Shown here in pieces: positions 14,178-20,508 of a stretch of DNA of 20,508 bases. Each line of letters starts with the position of its first letter. The first letter of the stretch is position 1. The stretch is from Clostridium sp. CAG:1024 (lineage in GTDB: Bacteria; Bacillota; Clostridia; Christensenellales; CAG-138). The stretch is from contig HF985505.1 in assembly GCA_000432015.1 (NCBI GenBank), positions 1 to 20,508 of the forward strand. Reading direction: 5' to 3'. A program made the translations under genes and the position numbers. The notes under the pieces are model-generated. The model ran no database searches, had not been told where the DNA came from, and worked only from the letters and a program-made list of their open reading frames with translations.

Positions 14178-15788
14178 ATGCTTGAACTGACGGGACTTCG
14201 GCTGCCGTATACGGCGACGGAGGAGGAACTGAAGCAGAGGGCGGCAGAACTGTGTCGTGTGCCTGCGGATGCGTTTTTGACGTTTCGGATCTCGCGGCGC
14301 GCGCTGGATGCGCGCAAAAAGCAACAGATCAGTTATCTGTACAACGTAACGGTATCGCTTCCCAAGAAACTTGAACAGCAGGCGCTCCGCAGAAAAGACG
14401 ATCGGATCAAAGCGTGCAGTCCCGAAACGGATACGGAAATCGCGGAGGGAACGGAGGATTGCCGCGGACGCATTGTCGTTGCGGGACTCGGCCCGGCCGG
14501 GCTGTTTGCCGCGTATACCCTGGCGAAGCAGGGATATCGCCCGCTGGTGCTGGAACGCGGAAGACCGGTGGAGGAGCGTGTGCAGTCCGTTGAACGTTTT
14601 TGGTCGGCACGCGTGCTCGATCCGGAAAGCAACGTCATGTTCGGTGAGGGCGGCGCAGGGACGTTTTCCGACGGCAAACTGACGAGCCGCAGCAAAGACC
14701 CGCGCGGACAGCGGGTGTTGGAACTGCTTGCAGAGAACGGCGCGCCCGGTGAGATCGTGTATCTTGCAAAACCGCATATCGGGACGGATCGCCTGAGGGC
14801 GGTCGTGTCAAACCTGCGGAGGCGGATCGAGCAATTAGGCGGTGAAGTCTGGTTTTCCGCACGCCTATCGGGCGTCCGCTGTGATGCCGGCAGGATCGCG
14901 GAGATTGCCGTCACAAGACCGGATGGGGAAGTGCGCGTACCAACTGCGGCGCTCGTGCTCGCGACCGGCCTCGGCGCGCGGGATACCTGTCGGATGCTGC
15001 ATCGCGCGGGCGTTGCCATGCAGCCCAAAGCATTTGCCGTCGGCTGCCGTATCGAGCATCCGCAGAGCCTGATCGATCACGCTCAGTTCGGCGACGCCGC
15101 GGGAGATCCGAGGCTCGGCGCTGCGGAATACCATCTGAGCGCGAGAAGCGGTGATCGCGGCGTGTATACGTTTTGCATGTGCCCGGGAGGGAAGGTCGTC
15201 GCATCCGCGTCGGCACCCGAGCAGCTTGTCGTCAACGGCATGAGCGACTATGCACGCGATGCGGAGAATGCGAACGCTGCCGTGATCGTGCAGGTCGGGC
15301 CGGAGGATTTTGGATACGGCGCGTTCGACGGCGTACGGTTCTGCGAAAAGCTGGAACGCGATGCGTTCTATGTGGGAGGCGGCGATCATACCGCGCCCGC
15401 GAGCCGCGTGGAGGACTATCTTGCGCGCAGAGCGTCCGCAGCGTTTTCGTATGTACATCCAAGCTATCGGCCGGGCGTCCGCCGGACAAACCTGTGGGAT
15501 TGCCTGCCTGAATTCGTGGCGGCGGGTATCGCGGAAGGCGTCGTCGCTTTTGACCATCAGCTTGCCGGATACGATCTGCCGGACGCGGTGCTTACGGCCG
15601 TCGAGAGCCGCACAAGTTCGCCCATCCGAATCCTTCGGACTGCCATGGGCGTGTCGGAAACCGTATCGAACCTCTATCCCGCCGGTGAGGGCGCAGGTTA
15701 TGCGGGCGGTATCGTCAGTGCGGCGATTGACGGAATGCGGGCCGCAGAACGGATTATCGGCAGATTTCGGTCGCCCGTATGGGAATAA
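14178..15788 (+). CDS. FAD-dependent dehydrogenase, COG2509 type
   Basis: Seen: 536 residues from ATG 14178 with SD AGGAGG 8 nt upstream. An N-terminal domain of about 95 residues precedes a Rossmann dinucleotide site VAGLGPAGLFAA (101-112) with Glu126 ending the second strand (LVLER). The block FGEGGAGTFSDGKLTSR (155-171) is typical of the COG2509 family. A C-terminal flavin-site signature NLYPAGEGAGYAGGI lies near 498. Known: the family is widespread in Clostridia and annotated as uncharacterised NAD(P)/FAD-dependent oxidoreductases; no substrate is established to my knowledge. No membrane segment or signal peptide. Context: it occupies the place behind cdaR where glmM is often found, separated by a 98-nt gap with a hairpin. 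Link to c-di-AMP is not implied. Confidence 0.9.
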   Translation: MLELTGLRLPYTATEEELKQRAAELCRVPADAFLTFRISRRALDARKKQQISYLYNVTVSLPKKLEQQALRRKDDRIKACSPETDTEIAEGTEDCRGRIVVAGLGPAGLFAAYTLAKQGYRPLVLERGRPVEERVQSVERFWSARVLDPESNVMFGEGGAGTFSDGKLTSRSKDPRGQRVLELLAENGAPGEIVYLAKPHIGTDRLRAVVSNLRRRIEQLGGEVWFSARLSGVRCDAGRIAEIAVTRPDGEVRVPTAALVLATGLGARDTCRMLHRAGVAMQPKAFAVGCRIEHPQSLIDHAQFGDAAGDPRLGAAEYHLSARSGDRGVYTFCMCPGGKVVASASAPEQLVVNGMSDYARDAENANAAVIVQVGPEDFGYGAFDGVRFCEKLERDAFYVGGGDHTAPASRVEDYLARRASAAFSYVHPSYRPGVRRTNLWDCLPEFVAAGIAEGVVAFDHQLAGYDLPDAVLTAVESRTSSPIRILRTAMGVSETVSNLYPAGEGAGYAGGIVSAAIDGMRAAERIIGRFRSPVWE

Positions 15789-15824
15789 GTTCACAAAACC
15801 ACAACAAATAGGCCGTCTATCTAA

Positions 15825-15833
15825 TGGTATAAT
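15825..15833 (+). promoter_or_regulatory. Extended -10 promoter of the beta-propeller operon
   Basis: TGGTATAAT has a perfect TATAAT (15828-15833) with extended TG. The -35 region is weak. Transcription would start near 15840. Confidence 0.7.
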
Positions 15834-15839
15834 ATGTTT

Positions 15840-15969
15840 GTATCCTTGCGCGGGCTGACGCTTTCAGAGTGTTTTCGATAGCGCATCGTATGGCGGGCTT
15901 GTTTGCGGGGGATGGTAGATACAGGGTGAAATGCACCCGAAAAGACATCATACTTGGGAGGATGCAGCA
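15840..15969 (+). other. Long structured 5' leader of the propeller operon
   Basis: About 130 nt separate the predicted start from the TTG codon, longer than other leaders in the window. Possible stems: TGCGC (15847-15851) with GCGCA (15881-15885), enclosing ACGCT/AGTGT with one G-U pair. A second set is GATG (15911-15914) with CATC (15946-15949), enclosing GGGTG (15924-15928) and CACCC (15934-15938). The second set ends just before SD GGGAGG (15956-15961). No known riboswitch class recognised. Confidence 0.35.
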
Positions 15970-18153
15970 TTGGCAACGGATCAGTCGAACTATTCCGGCT
16001 ATTCGGATGAATATGAACGCCGCACACCGCGGCAAGCGGCGCAGCGCAGCGGATATGCTTCCGGCGCGGCGGCACAGCGCGGACAGCAGCGCCCCGTGAA
16101 CGGCGCGGCGCAGCGCGGCGGGAGCGCCGCATACCGGAGTACGGGTGAGCGCACCGCACGCGGTGATTACGCAGCAGGCACAAGAACCGGCGGCGCGGGA
16201 CGCGGGACTTCGACGGGCACACGCTCCGCACAAGGCAGAGACGGCGCAGGGCAGCCGACGCGCAGCAGGGCAGCCTACGGCGGCGGAAACGGCTCGGGAA
16301 ACGGAATGCCGCCGCGCGGCGCAGGCGGACAGCATCGCAGAAAACGGAAGAAACGCAGAACACTGCAGCCGCGCTTTATCGTTCTGATCGTATTGCTTTT
16401 GGCGGTTGTCGGCATCGGCGTGTTTTTGATGCGCAATGCCGGAGCGCCGGGCGGGGAAAAAGAGCCGGGCGGGATCACCAGCATTTTTGCTACGCCCACG
16501 CCTTCTCCGTCCCCGACGCCAGAGCCGACGCCGGTACCGACGCCGACGCCGAAGTTTGACACGCCGCATGCGGTGGACGGGACCAACCCCGCAAACTGGG
16601 GCTATACGTCGCAGGTGGAAGTCAACGGCGCACAGGCGGAGAGCTATCAGCGGGAGACGCCGATCAGCTTCGGAACGGGCGCGGAGTATACGGATGTAGA
16701 GGGCATCGTGACATTCCGCGGCAATAACTACCGTGAAGGCGCAGCGTACGGAACGGCAAATGTGTCCGCAAAAACGCTCAGCATTGCATGGCAGATCGAC
16801 ACGGGAGAGATCATGCGCGGCTCGAGCAGCGGCTATAAGAATACTTGGACGGGCAGTCTTTGGGTCGGCCAGCCGCTGATCGTCAAATGGCCGGAGAGCA
16901 CAAAGCGCGTTATGAACATGTACGACAGCGCAAAGAGCAATCCGGAACTTGTCGAGGTCATCTATGCAACGGCGAGCGGCCGTGTGTATTTCCTGAACCT
17001 TGAGGACGGCACGCCGACGCGCGATCCGCTGGATCTCAACATGCCGTTTAAGGGCGCAGGCGCGCTTGACCCGCGCGGCTATCCGATCCTGTATCTCGGT
17101 TCGGGCGACATGTATGACGATTATCCGGAGATGCAGACGCGCGCAATGGCGATCAGCCTCATCGACTTCTCGATCCTGTACGAGTTTGGCAGAGCCTATG
17201 ATTCCTTTGCGATCCGCGAATGGCATGCTTATGACAGCTCGCCCATCGTAAACGCCGCGACGGATACGCTGATCTATCCCGGTGAAAACGGCATCATCTA
17301 CACGATCAAGCTCGGAACGCAGTATGACGAGGCGGCGGGAACGCTGACCATGCAGCCTTCCGAGGTCGTGAAGTACCGGTATAACTCCAGCCGTTCGAGC
17401 ACAAAGAGCACCTACTCTTACGAAAAGGGCGAGTACAAATATTGGCTTGGCTTTGAGAGCAGCGTTGTGACATGGGGCGAGTATATGTATCTGACCTCAA
17501 ACGACGGCTATGTGCATTGCATCAATCTGAATACGATGGAGATCGTCTGGATCCAGGATATCTGGGATGATGCAAACGGAACGCTCGTGCTTGAAGAGGA
17601 CGAGGCAAACCGTACCGCGTATCTGTACGCAGGACCGTCGCTGCACTTTACGCAGGACGCCAACGCGACCGGCATTACCCCCTTGTTCAAGATCAATGCC
17701 GTAACGGGCGAGATCGTCTGGCAGCACGACATGAAGGTGCATACAAAGAGCGGCGCGTCCGGCGGAATTCAGGCGACCGCGGCGCTCGGCAAGGGCAATA
17801 TCTCAAACCTTGTCATCATCCCATATGCGCGCGTGTATCGCGAGGACGATCCGGAATCCGCAGATCACGGTTATACGGTCGCGATCGACAAAAACAGCAA
17901 TCAGGAGGTCTGGCGGCAGATGACGCGCTTCTGCTGGAGCTCGCCGCTTGCGATCTACGATGCGGCGGGGAACGCCTACATCGTACAGGCGGATTCGAGC
18001 GGCCATGTGCATCTGTTCGACGGCGCGACAGGAACAAAACTCTTTGATCTCAATACGGAGTCGAAGAACTTTGAAGCGTCTCCGGCAGCCTATGGCAATA
18101 TGATTGTCATCGGCAATAAGGACAAGAAGATCTTCGGCATCCGGATCTCATAG
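15970..18153 (+). CDS. Membrane-anchored PQQ-like beta-propeller protein with Arg/Gly-rich cytoplasmic tail
   Basis: Seen: 727 residues from TTG 15970, which has SD GGGAGG at 8 nt. An in-frame ATG at 15931 has no proper SD. Residues 1-135 are low-complexity, rich in Arg, Gly, Ala, Gln and Ser, ending in a basic patch (RRKRKKRR). One membrane helix covers 136-154. A Thr/Pro linker (about 175-197, TPTPSPSPTPEPTP) leads to an outward beta-propeller of about 530 residues. Blade-like strands include GYVHCINLNTMEIVW, GEIVWQHD, QEVWRQ and GHVHLFDGATGTKLF. The block TFRGNNYREG is shared with the next gene. Known: PQQ-like propellers (BamB-like) mostly act in protein contacts. Residues for PQQ or metal binding are not evident. 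Inference: a positive-inside, surface-exposed scaffold or sensor. Function unknown. Confidence 0.82.
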   Translation: MATDQSNYSGYSDEYERRTPRQAAQRSGYASGAAAQRGQQRPVNGAAQRGGSAAYRSTGERTARGDYAAGTRTGGAGRGTSTGTRSAQGRDGAGQPTRSRAAYGGGNGSGNGMPPRGAGGQHRRKRKKRRTLQPRFIVLIVLLLAVVGIGVFLMRNAGAPGGEKEPGGITSIFATPTPSPSPTPEPTPVPTPTPKFDTPHAVDGTNPANWGYTSQVEVNGAQAESYQRETPISFGTGAEYTDVEGIVTFRGNNYREGAAYGTANVSAKTLSIAWQIDTGEIMRGSSSGYKNTWTGSLWVGQPLIVKWPESTKRVMNMYDSAKSNPELVEVIYATASGRVYFLNLEDGTPTRDPLDLNMPFKGAGALDPRGYPILYLGSGDMYDDYPEMQTRAMAISLIDFSILYEFGRAYDSFAIREWHAYDSSPIVNAATDTLIYPGENGIIYTIKLGTQYDEAAGTLTMQPSEVVKYRYNSSRSSTKSTYSYEKGEYKYWLGFESSVVTWGEYMYLTSNDGYVHCINLNTMEIVWIQDIWDDANGTLVLEEDEANRTAYLYAGPSLHFTQDANATGITPLFKINAVTGEIVWQHDMKVHTKSGASGGIQATAALGKGNISNLVIIPYARVYREDDPESADHGYTVAIDKNSNQEVWRQMTRFCWSSPLAIYDAAGNAYIVQADSSGHVHLFDGATGTKLFDLNTESKNFEASPAAYGNMIVIGNKDKKIFGIRIS

Positions 18154-18175
18154 CGAAGAAGGAGGTCGAACCCCT

Positions 18176-20014
18176 GTGGCAAAGCGGCGTGTGCAACCGA
18201 AGTTCTTTCTGTTTGTGACCATTGTGATCGCAGTGGTTGCGGGCGTCATCGTGGTCGCAAACAAACTCGGTGAAGAAAAGACGTCGGCACAGTTACCCGA
18301 GTCAACGGTGTCGCCCGTTGAGACGCCGGTTCCAGGCGCCACGCCGACTCCCGCACCGCCGCTGCCCGATGGATTGTCGGTGCAGGCGGGAGCGGAAACG
18401 GATCCCGCGCTGTTCGGCTTTTCCTACAAGATCGCCGTGAAGCGCAACGAGGTCTCTTCCTACATGCGCGAAGAACCTATTTCCTTTTCGACGGGCGAAG
18501 CATACGCAGACGTGAAGGGCGTTTTGACCTTTGGCGGCAATAATTACAGGAATACGTTCAGCTGCGGGACCGCCCCCATTGTTGAGAAGCAGATGCGGCG
18601 CACCTGGGAACAGAGCATCGGCGGACTCGGAAACTGGACGGGAACCGGTTGGACGGGACAGCCGCTCATCGTACAATGGTCGGATGAAGTACGCCCGCTG
18701 CTCGGCGTAGCGGAGGAGTTCCGGCAAATGCAGGGCTTTACCGAAGTGATCTATCCTGCAATGGACGGAAAGATCTACTTTTTTGAGCTTGAGACCGGCA
18801 CAAAAACAAGGAATCCGATCAACGTCGGCGCGGTCATAAAATCCACGCCCTGTCTGGATCCCCGTGGATGGCCCGTTCTGTATGTCGGGCAGAGCATCCA
18901 GAGCGTCAACGAGAACAATCTGCCGGTCGCCTACATCTATGCATATTCCCTCATCTCAAACGAGGAATTGGCAAGGTTCGGCGGCCATGACTATTTCAGC
19001 GAGCGCGAGTGGCAGGCCTATGACAGCAGCCCGCTCATCGTGGATGATACGCTCGTCTATGGCGGTGAAAACGGTGTGCTCTATACCGCGAAGCTCAACA
19101 CCACATTTGACGCAGCGGCCGGGACCGTTGCCATTGCGCCGGAGAGTCTGGTCAAGTACAGCTATACCGGCACAGGGTATACAAAGACCGATGCCGCAGG
19201 CTCGCGTTGGTATGGAATCGAGAGCTCCGTGTCCGGTTTCCGCAATTATGTCTACTTTGCGGATAACGGCGGCAGACTGCAATGCGTGGATCTCAATACG
19301 ATGCAGCTGCAATTCGTGGCCGATCTATCGGAGGATGCGGACGCAACGGTCGTGATCGACGAGAGCTATGAGGACAATACGTTTTATCTGTACGCCGCAA
19401 GTCAGGTCAAGACAGCGACCGCGGGCAGTGAATACGGATACAGCTATCATCGATGCTTTGACGGACGAACGGGCGCGTTGAAGTGGGAAGAGAAGTGGCT
19501 TGCCTCCACGGGCGATTCCAATAACGGAGGCGGCACGCTTGCCACGCCGCAGGTGGGCCGGGGAAACGTCTCACATCTTGTGTATTATTCGATGAACCTT
19601 GTGGCTTTGACCGGGTCAAACGCACAGCAGACACCCGCGGCGGCGAGCGCGGACGAGGCACAGGCAACGCCCGCCGAACAGAGCGCCGGCACACAGTATG
19701 CGTTGGGCGGCAGGATCGTTGCGTATGACAAGCGCAGGGGAGAAGTGGTCTGGTCGATCGAGCAAAGCGCTGATTACTGGTCGTCCCCGGTGCTCGTCTA
19801 CGATGAACTCGGCAAGGGGTATCTCATCCAATGCGACAGGTCGGGGTTTGTCAAGCTTTATGATGCGCTGACGGGAGCGGAACTGTTTTCGATCGACTTG
19901 GGCTCCCGGATCGACTCGACCCCCGCTGTGTTCGATCAATATCTGGTCGTCGGAACGCGCGGCAGGGGCGGCGCAGGCGACGCGGCAAAAATCGTCTGCA
20001 TAAAGATCAATTAG
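18176..20014 (+). CDS. Second membrane-anchored PQQ-like beta-propeller protein, paralogue of the preceding gene
   Basis: Seen: 612 residues from GTG 18176, 22 nt after the previous stop, with SD AAGGAGGT (about 18159-18166). A short basic start (MAKRRVQPK) precedes one membrane helix (10-29), a Thr/Pro linker (about 40-66) and the propeller. Paralogy is plain along the length: TFGGNNYRNT against TFRGNNYREG, WTGQPLIVQW against WVGQPLIVKW, LDPRGWPVLYVG against LDPRGYPILYLG, and AYDSSPLIV against AYDSSPIVN. It lacks the long Arg/Gly-rich tail. A low-complexity Ala/Thr/Gln insert (about 481-507) interrupts a blade connection near the C-terminus. Context: same operon and orientation, ending at a hairpin at 20041. 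Inference: the two may form a hetero-oligomer or be divergent duplicates. No substrate or partner can be named. Confidence 0.82.
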   Translation: MAKRRVQPKFFLFVTIVIAVVAGVIVVANKLGEEKTSAQLPESTVSPVETPVPGATPTPAPPLPDGLSVQAGAETDPALFGFSYKIAVKRNEVSSYMREEPISFSTGEAYADVKGVLTFGGNNYRNTFSCGTAPIVEKQMRRTWEQSIGGLGNWTGTGWTGQPLIVQWSDEVRPLLGVAEEFRQMQGFTEVIYPAMDGKIYFFELETGTKTRNPINVGAVIKSTPCLDPRGWPVLYVGQSIQSVNENNLPVAYIYAYSLISNEELARFGGHDYFSEREWQAYDSSPLIVDDTLVYGGENGVLYTAKLNTTFDAAAGTVAIAPESLVKYSYTGTGYTKTDAAGSRWYGIESSVSGFRNYVYFADNGGRLQCVDLNTMQLQFVADLSEDADATVVIDESYEDNTFYLYAASQVKTATAGSEYGYSYHRCFDGRTGALKWEEKWLASTGDSNNGGGTLATPQVGRGNVSHLVYYSMNLVALTGSNAQQTPAAASADEAQATPAEQSAGTQYALGGRIVAYDKRRGEVVWSIEQSADYWSSPVLVYDELGKGYLIQCDRSGFVKLYDALTGAELFSIDLGSRIDSTPAVFDQYLVVGTRGRGGAGDAAKIVCIKIN

Positions 20015-20040
20015 AGACCAGCGAACGGGGAATGCAGCAA

Positions 20041-20067
20041 AGCGCCGTGACGGCAAGTCGCGGCGCT
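20041..20067. terminator. Terminator-like hairpin between convergent genes
   Basis: AGCGCCGTGAC (20041-20051) pairs with GTCGCGGCGCT (20057-20067) around loop GGCAA: an 11-bp stem with one T-G pair. The T-tract is poor on both strands (GATGATTTA on plus, TTTGCTGC on minus), so efficiency is uncertain. It lies between the stops at 20014 and 20094. Confidence 0.6.
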
Positions 20068-20093
20068 GATGATTTAGAAGTGGTTGCTGTCTG

Positions 20094-20508
20094 TCAGTTG
20101 TGGGCTCCGTTACTCCGAATGATCGCGCCGAGGGCGCGAATGTGATCCGGCGTTGTGCCGCAGCAGCCGCCGCAAATGCGGGCGCCGCCGAAAAGAATGT
20201 CCCGCATTTCTGCAGCAAAGGACGGAGCATCGAGCGCAAAAACGGTCGCGCCGTTTTCGTAGCGCGGCAGACCGGCGTTGGGGCTGATTGCTATGGGGAT
20301 CTGCGTCACCGCCCGCAGACGGGACAAATGCTCCCGCATGGCGGCCGGGCCGACGCCGCAGTTGCATCCGAATACGTCGATGCCAAGCGGAATGAGCTCT
20401 GCGGCGGCCTGCTCGAGCGAAGCGCCGGGAAGCAGTCTGCCGTTTGCGTCGAATGACATGGTAAGAAACACGGGAAGCACAGGCGCAGCGGACTTTGCCG
20501 CCTGAACG
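20094..20508 (-). CDS. Homocysteine S-methyltransferase family protein (5' end cut by window)
   Basis: Seen: the last 137 residues before a TGA at 20094-20096; the frame is open to the window edge. Landmarks are FLTMSFDANGRLLPG, FGCNCGVGP, ISPNAGLPRYENG and GGCCGTTPDH. The Cys in GCNCG and the Cys pair in GGCCG match the zinc ligands that activate homocysteine thiolate. A GTG at 20480 could be read as a start but cuts into conserved sequence, so the gene continues beyond the edge. Known: the domain occurs alone (MmuM-like, BHMT-like) or as the N-terminal module of B12-dependent MetH. Here the protein ends about 20 residues after GGCCGTTP, so no pterin or cobalamin domain follows in the same chain. 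The methyl donor cannot be told. Confidence 0.9.
   Translation of the reverse strand, partial: VQAAKSAAPVLPVFLTMSFDANGRLLPGASLEQAAAELIPLGIDVFGCNCGVGPAAMREHLSRLRAVTQIPIAISPNAGLPRYENGATVFALDAPSFAAEMRDILFGGARICGGCCGTTPDHIRALGAIIRSNGAHN

Noticed and set aside
15901..15969. c-di-AMP (ydaO) riboswitch in the propeller leader
   Set aside because: GGGTGAAAT recalls one ydaO segment, and cdaA is near, but I cannot place the rest of the conserved core. A covariance-model search would settle it.
16500..16555. Short tandem DNA repeat (CCGACGCC-like units) as a mobile or CRISPR-type repeat
   Set aside because: It simply encodes the Thr/Pro stalk of the first propeller; no spacers or array structure.
15817..17226. 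469-residue minus-strand frame opposite the first propeller
   Set aside because: Arg/Cys/Ala-rich shadow of the repetitive Arg/Gly tail; no start signals.

Overview
The window looks like ordinary chromosomal DNA from a moderately GC-rich, Gram-positive-type member of the Clostridia (Bacillota). The reasons are a YlmC/YmxH-family sporulation gene next to nrdR and pgeF, a cdaA-cdaR pair, lipoprotein signal peptides, purine-rich Shine-Dalgarno (SD) sites, TTG and GTG starts, and sigma-A type promoters (TTGACA, 17 bp, TATAAT) in nearly every intergenic gap. Family or genus cannot be fixed from the sequence. I see no tRNA, rRNA, CRISPR array, insertion sequence, phage gene or attachment site.

Layout. 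1-807 (-): 5' part of a BMP-family substrate-binding lipoprotein, divergent from rpsU (S21) at 1050-1220. 1382-3116 (+): ylmC, nrdR and pgeF. 3181-4299: a PrsA/SurA-like lipoprotein foldase with its own promoter and terminator. 4464-9533: an envelope operon made of an ABC ATPase, a two-module FtsX/MacB permease, a 29-residue membrane peptide missed by size filters, and an exported glycine-heptad protein. It ends at a bidirectional terminator facing nadE (9610-11499, -). 11697-14079: a 67-residue unknown protein, then cdaA and cdaR (c-di-AMP synthesis and its regulator). 14178-15788: a COG2509-type FAD-dependent dehydrogenase. 15970-20014: two tandem, paralogous, membrane-anchored beta-propeller proteins behind a 130-nt leader. 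20094-20508 (-): 3' part of a homocysteine S-methyltransferase.

How the genes fit together. Much of the window serves the cell envelope: extracellular folding, an FtsX-type ABC complex with an exported partner, c-di-AMP signalling linked to wall homeostasis, and two surface propellers. The rest is housekeeping: translation, dNTP regulation, NAD synthesis, one-carbon chemistry and peptidoglycan-precursor editing. No overtly novel system is evident. The least explained pieces are the tandem propellers (one with a long Arg/Gly-rich cytoplasmic tail), the ABC operon with its translationally coupled micro-protein, and several strong inverted repeats at promoters or gene junctions.
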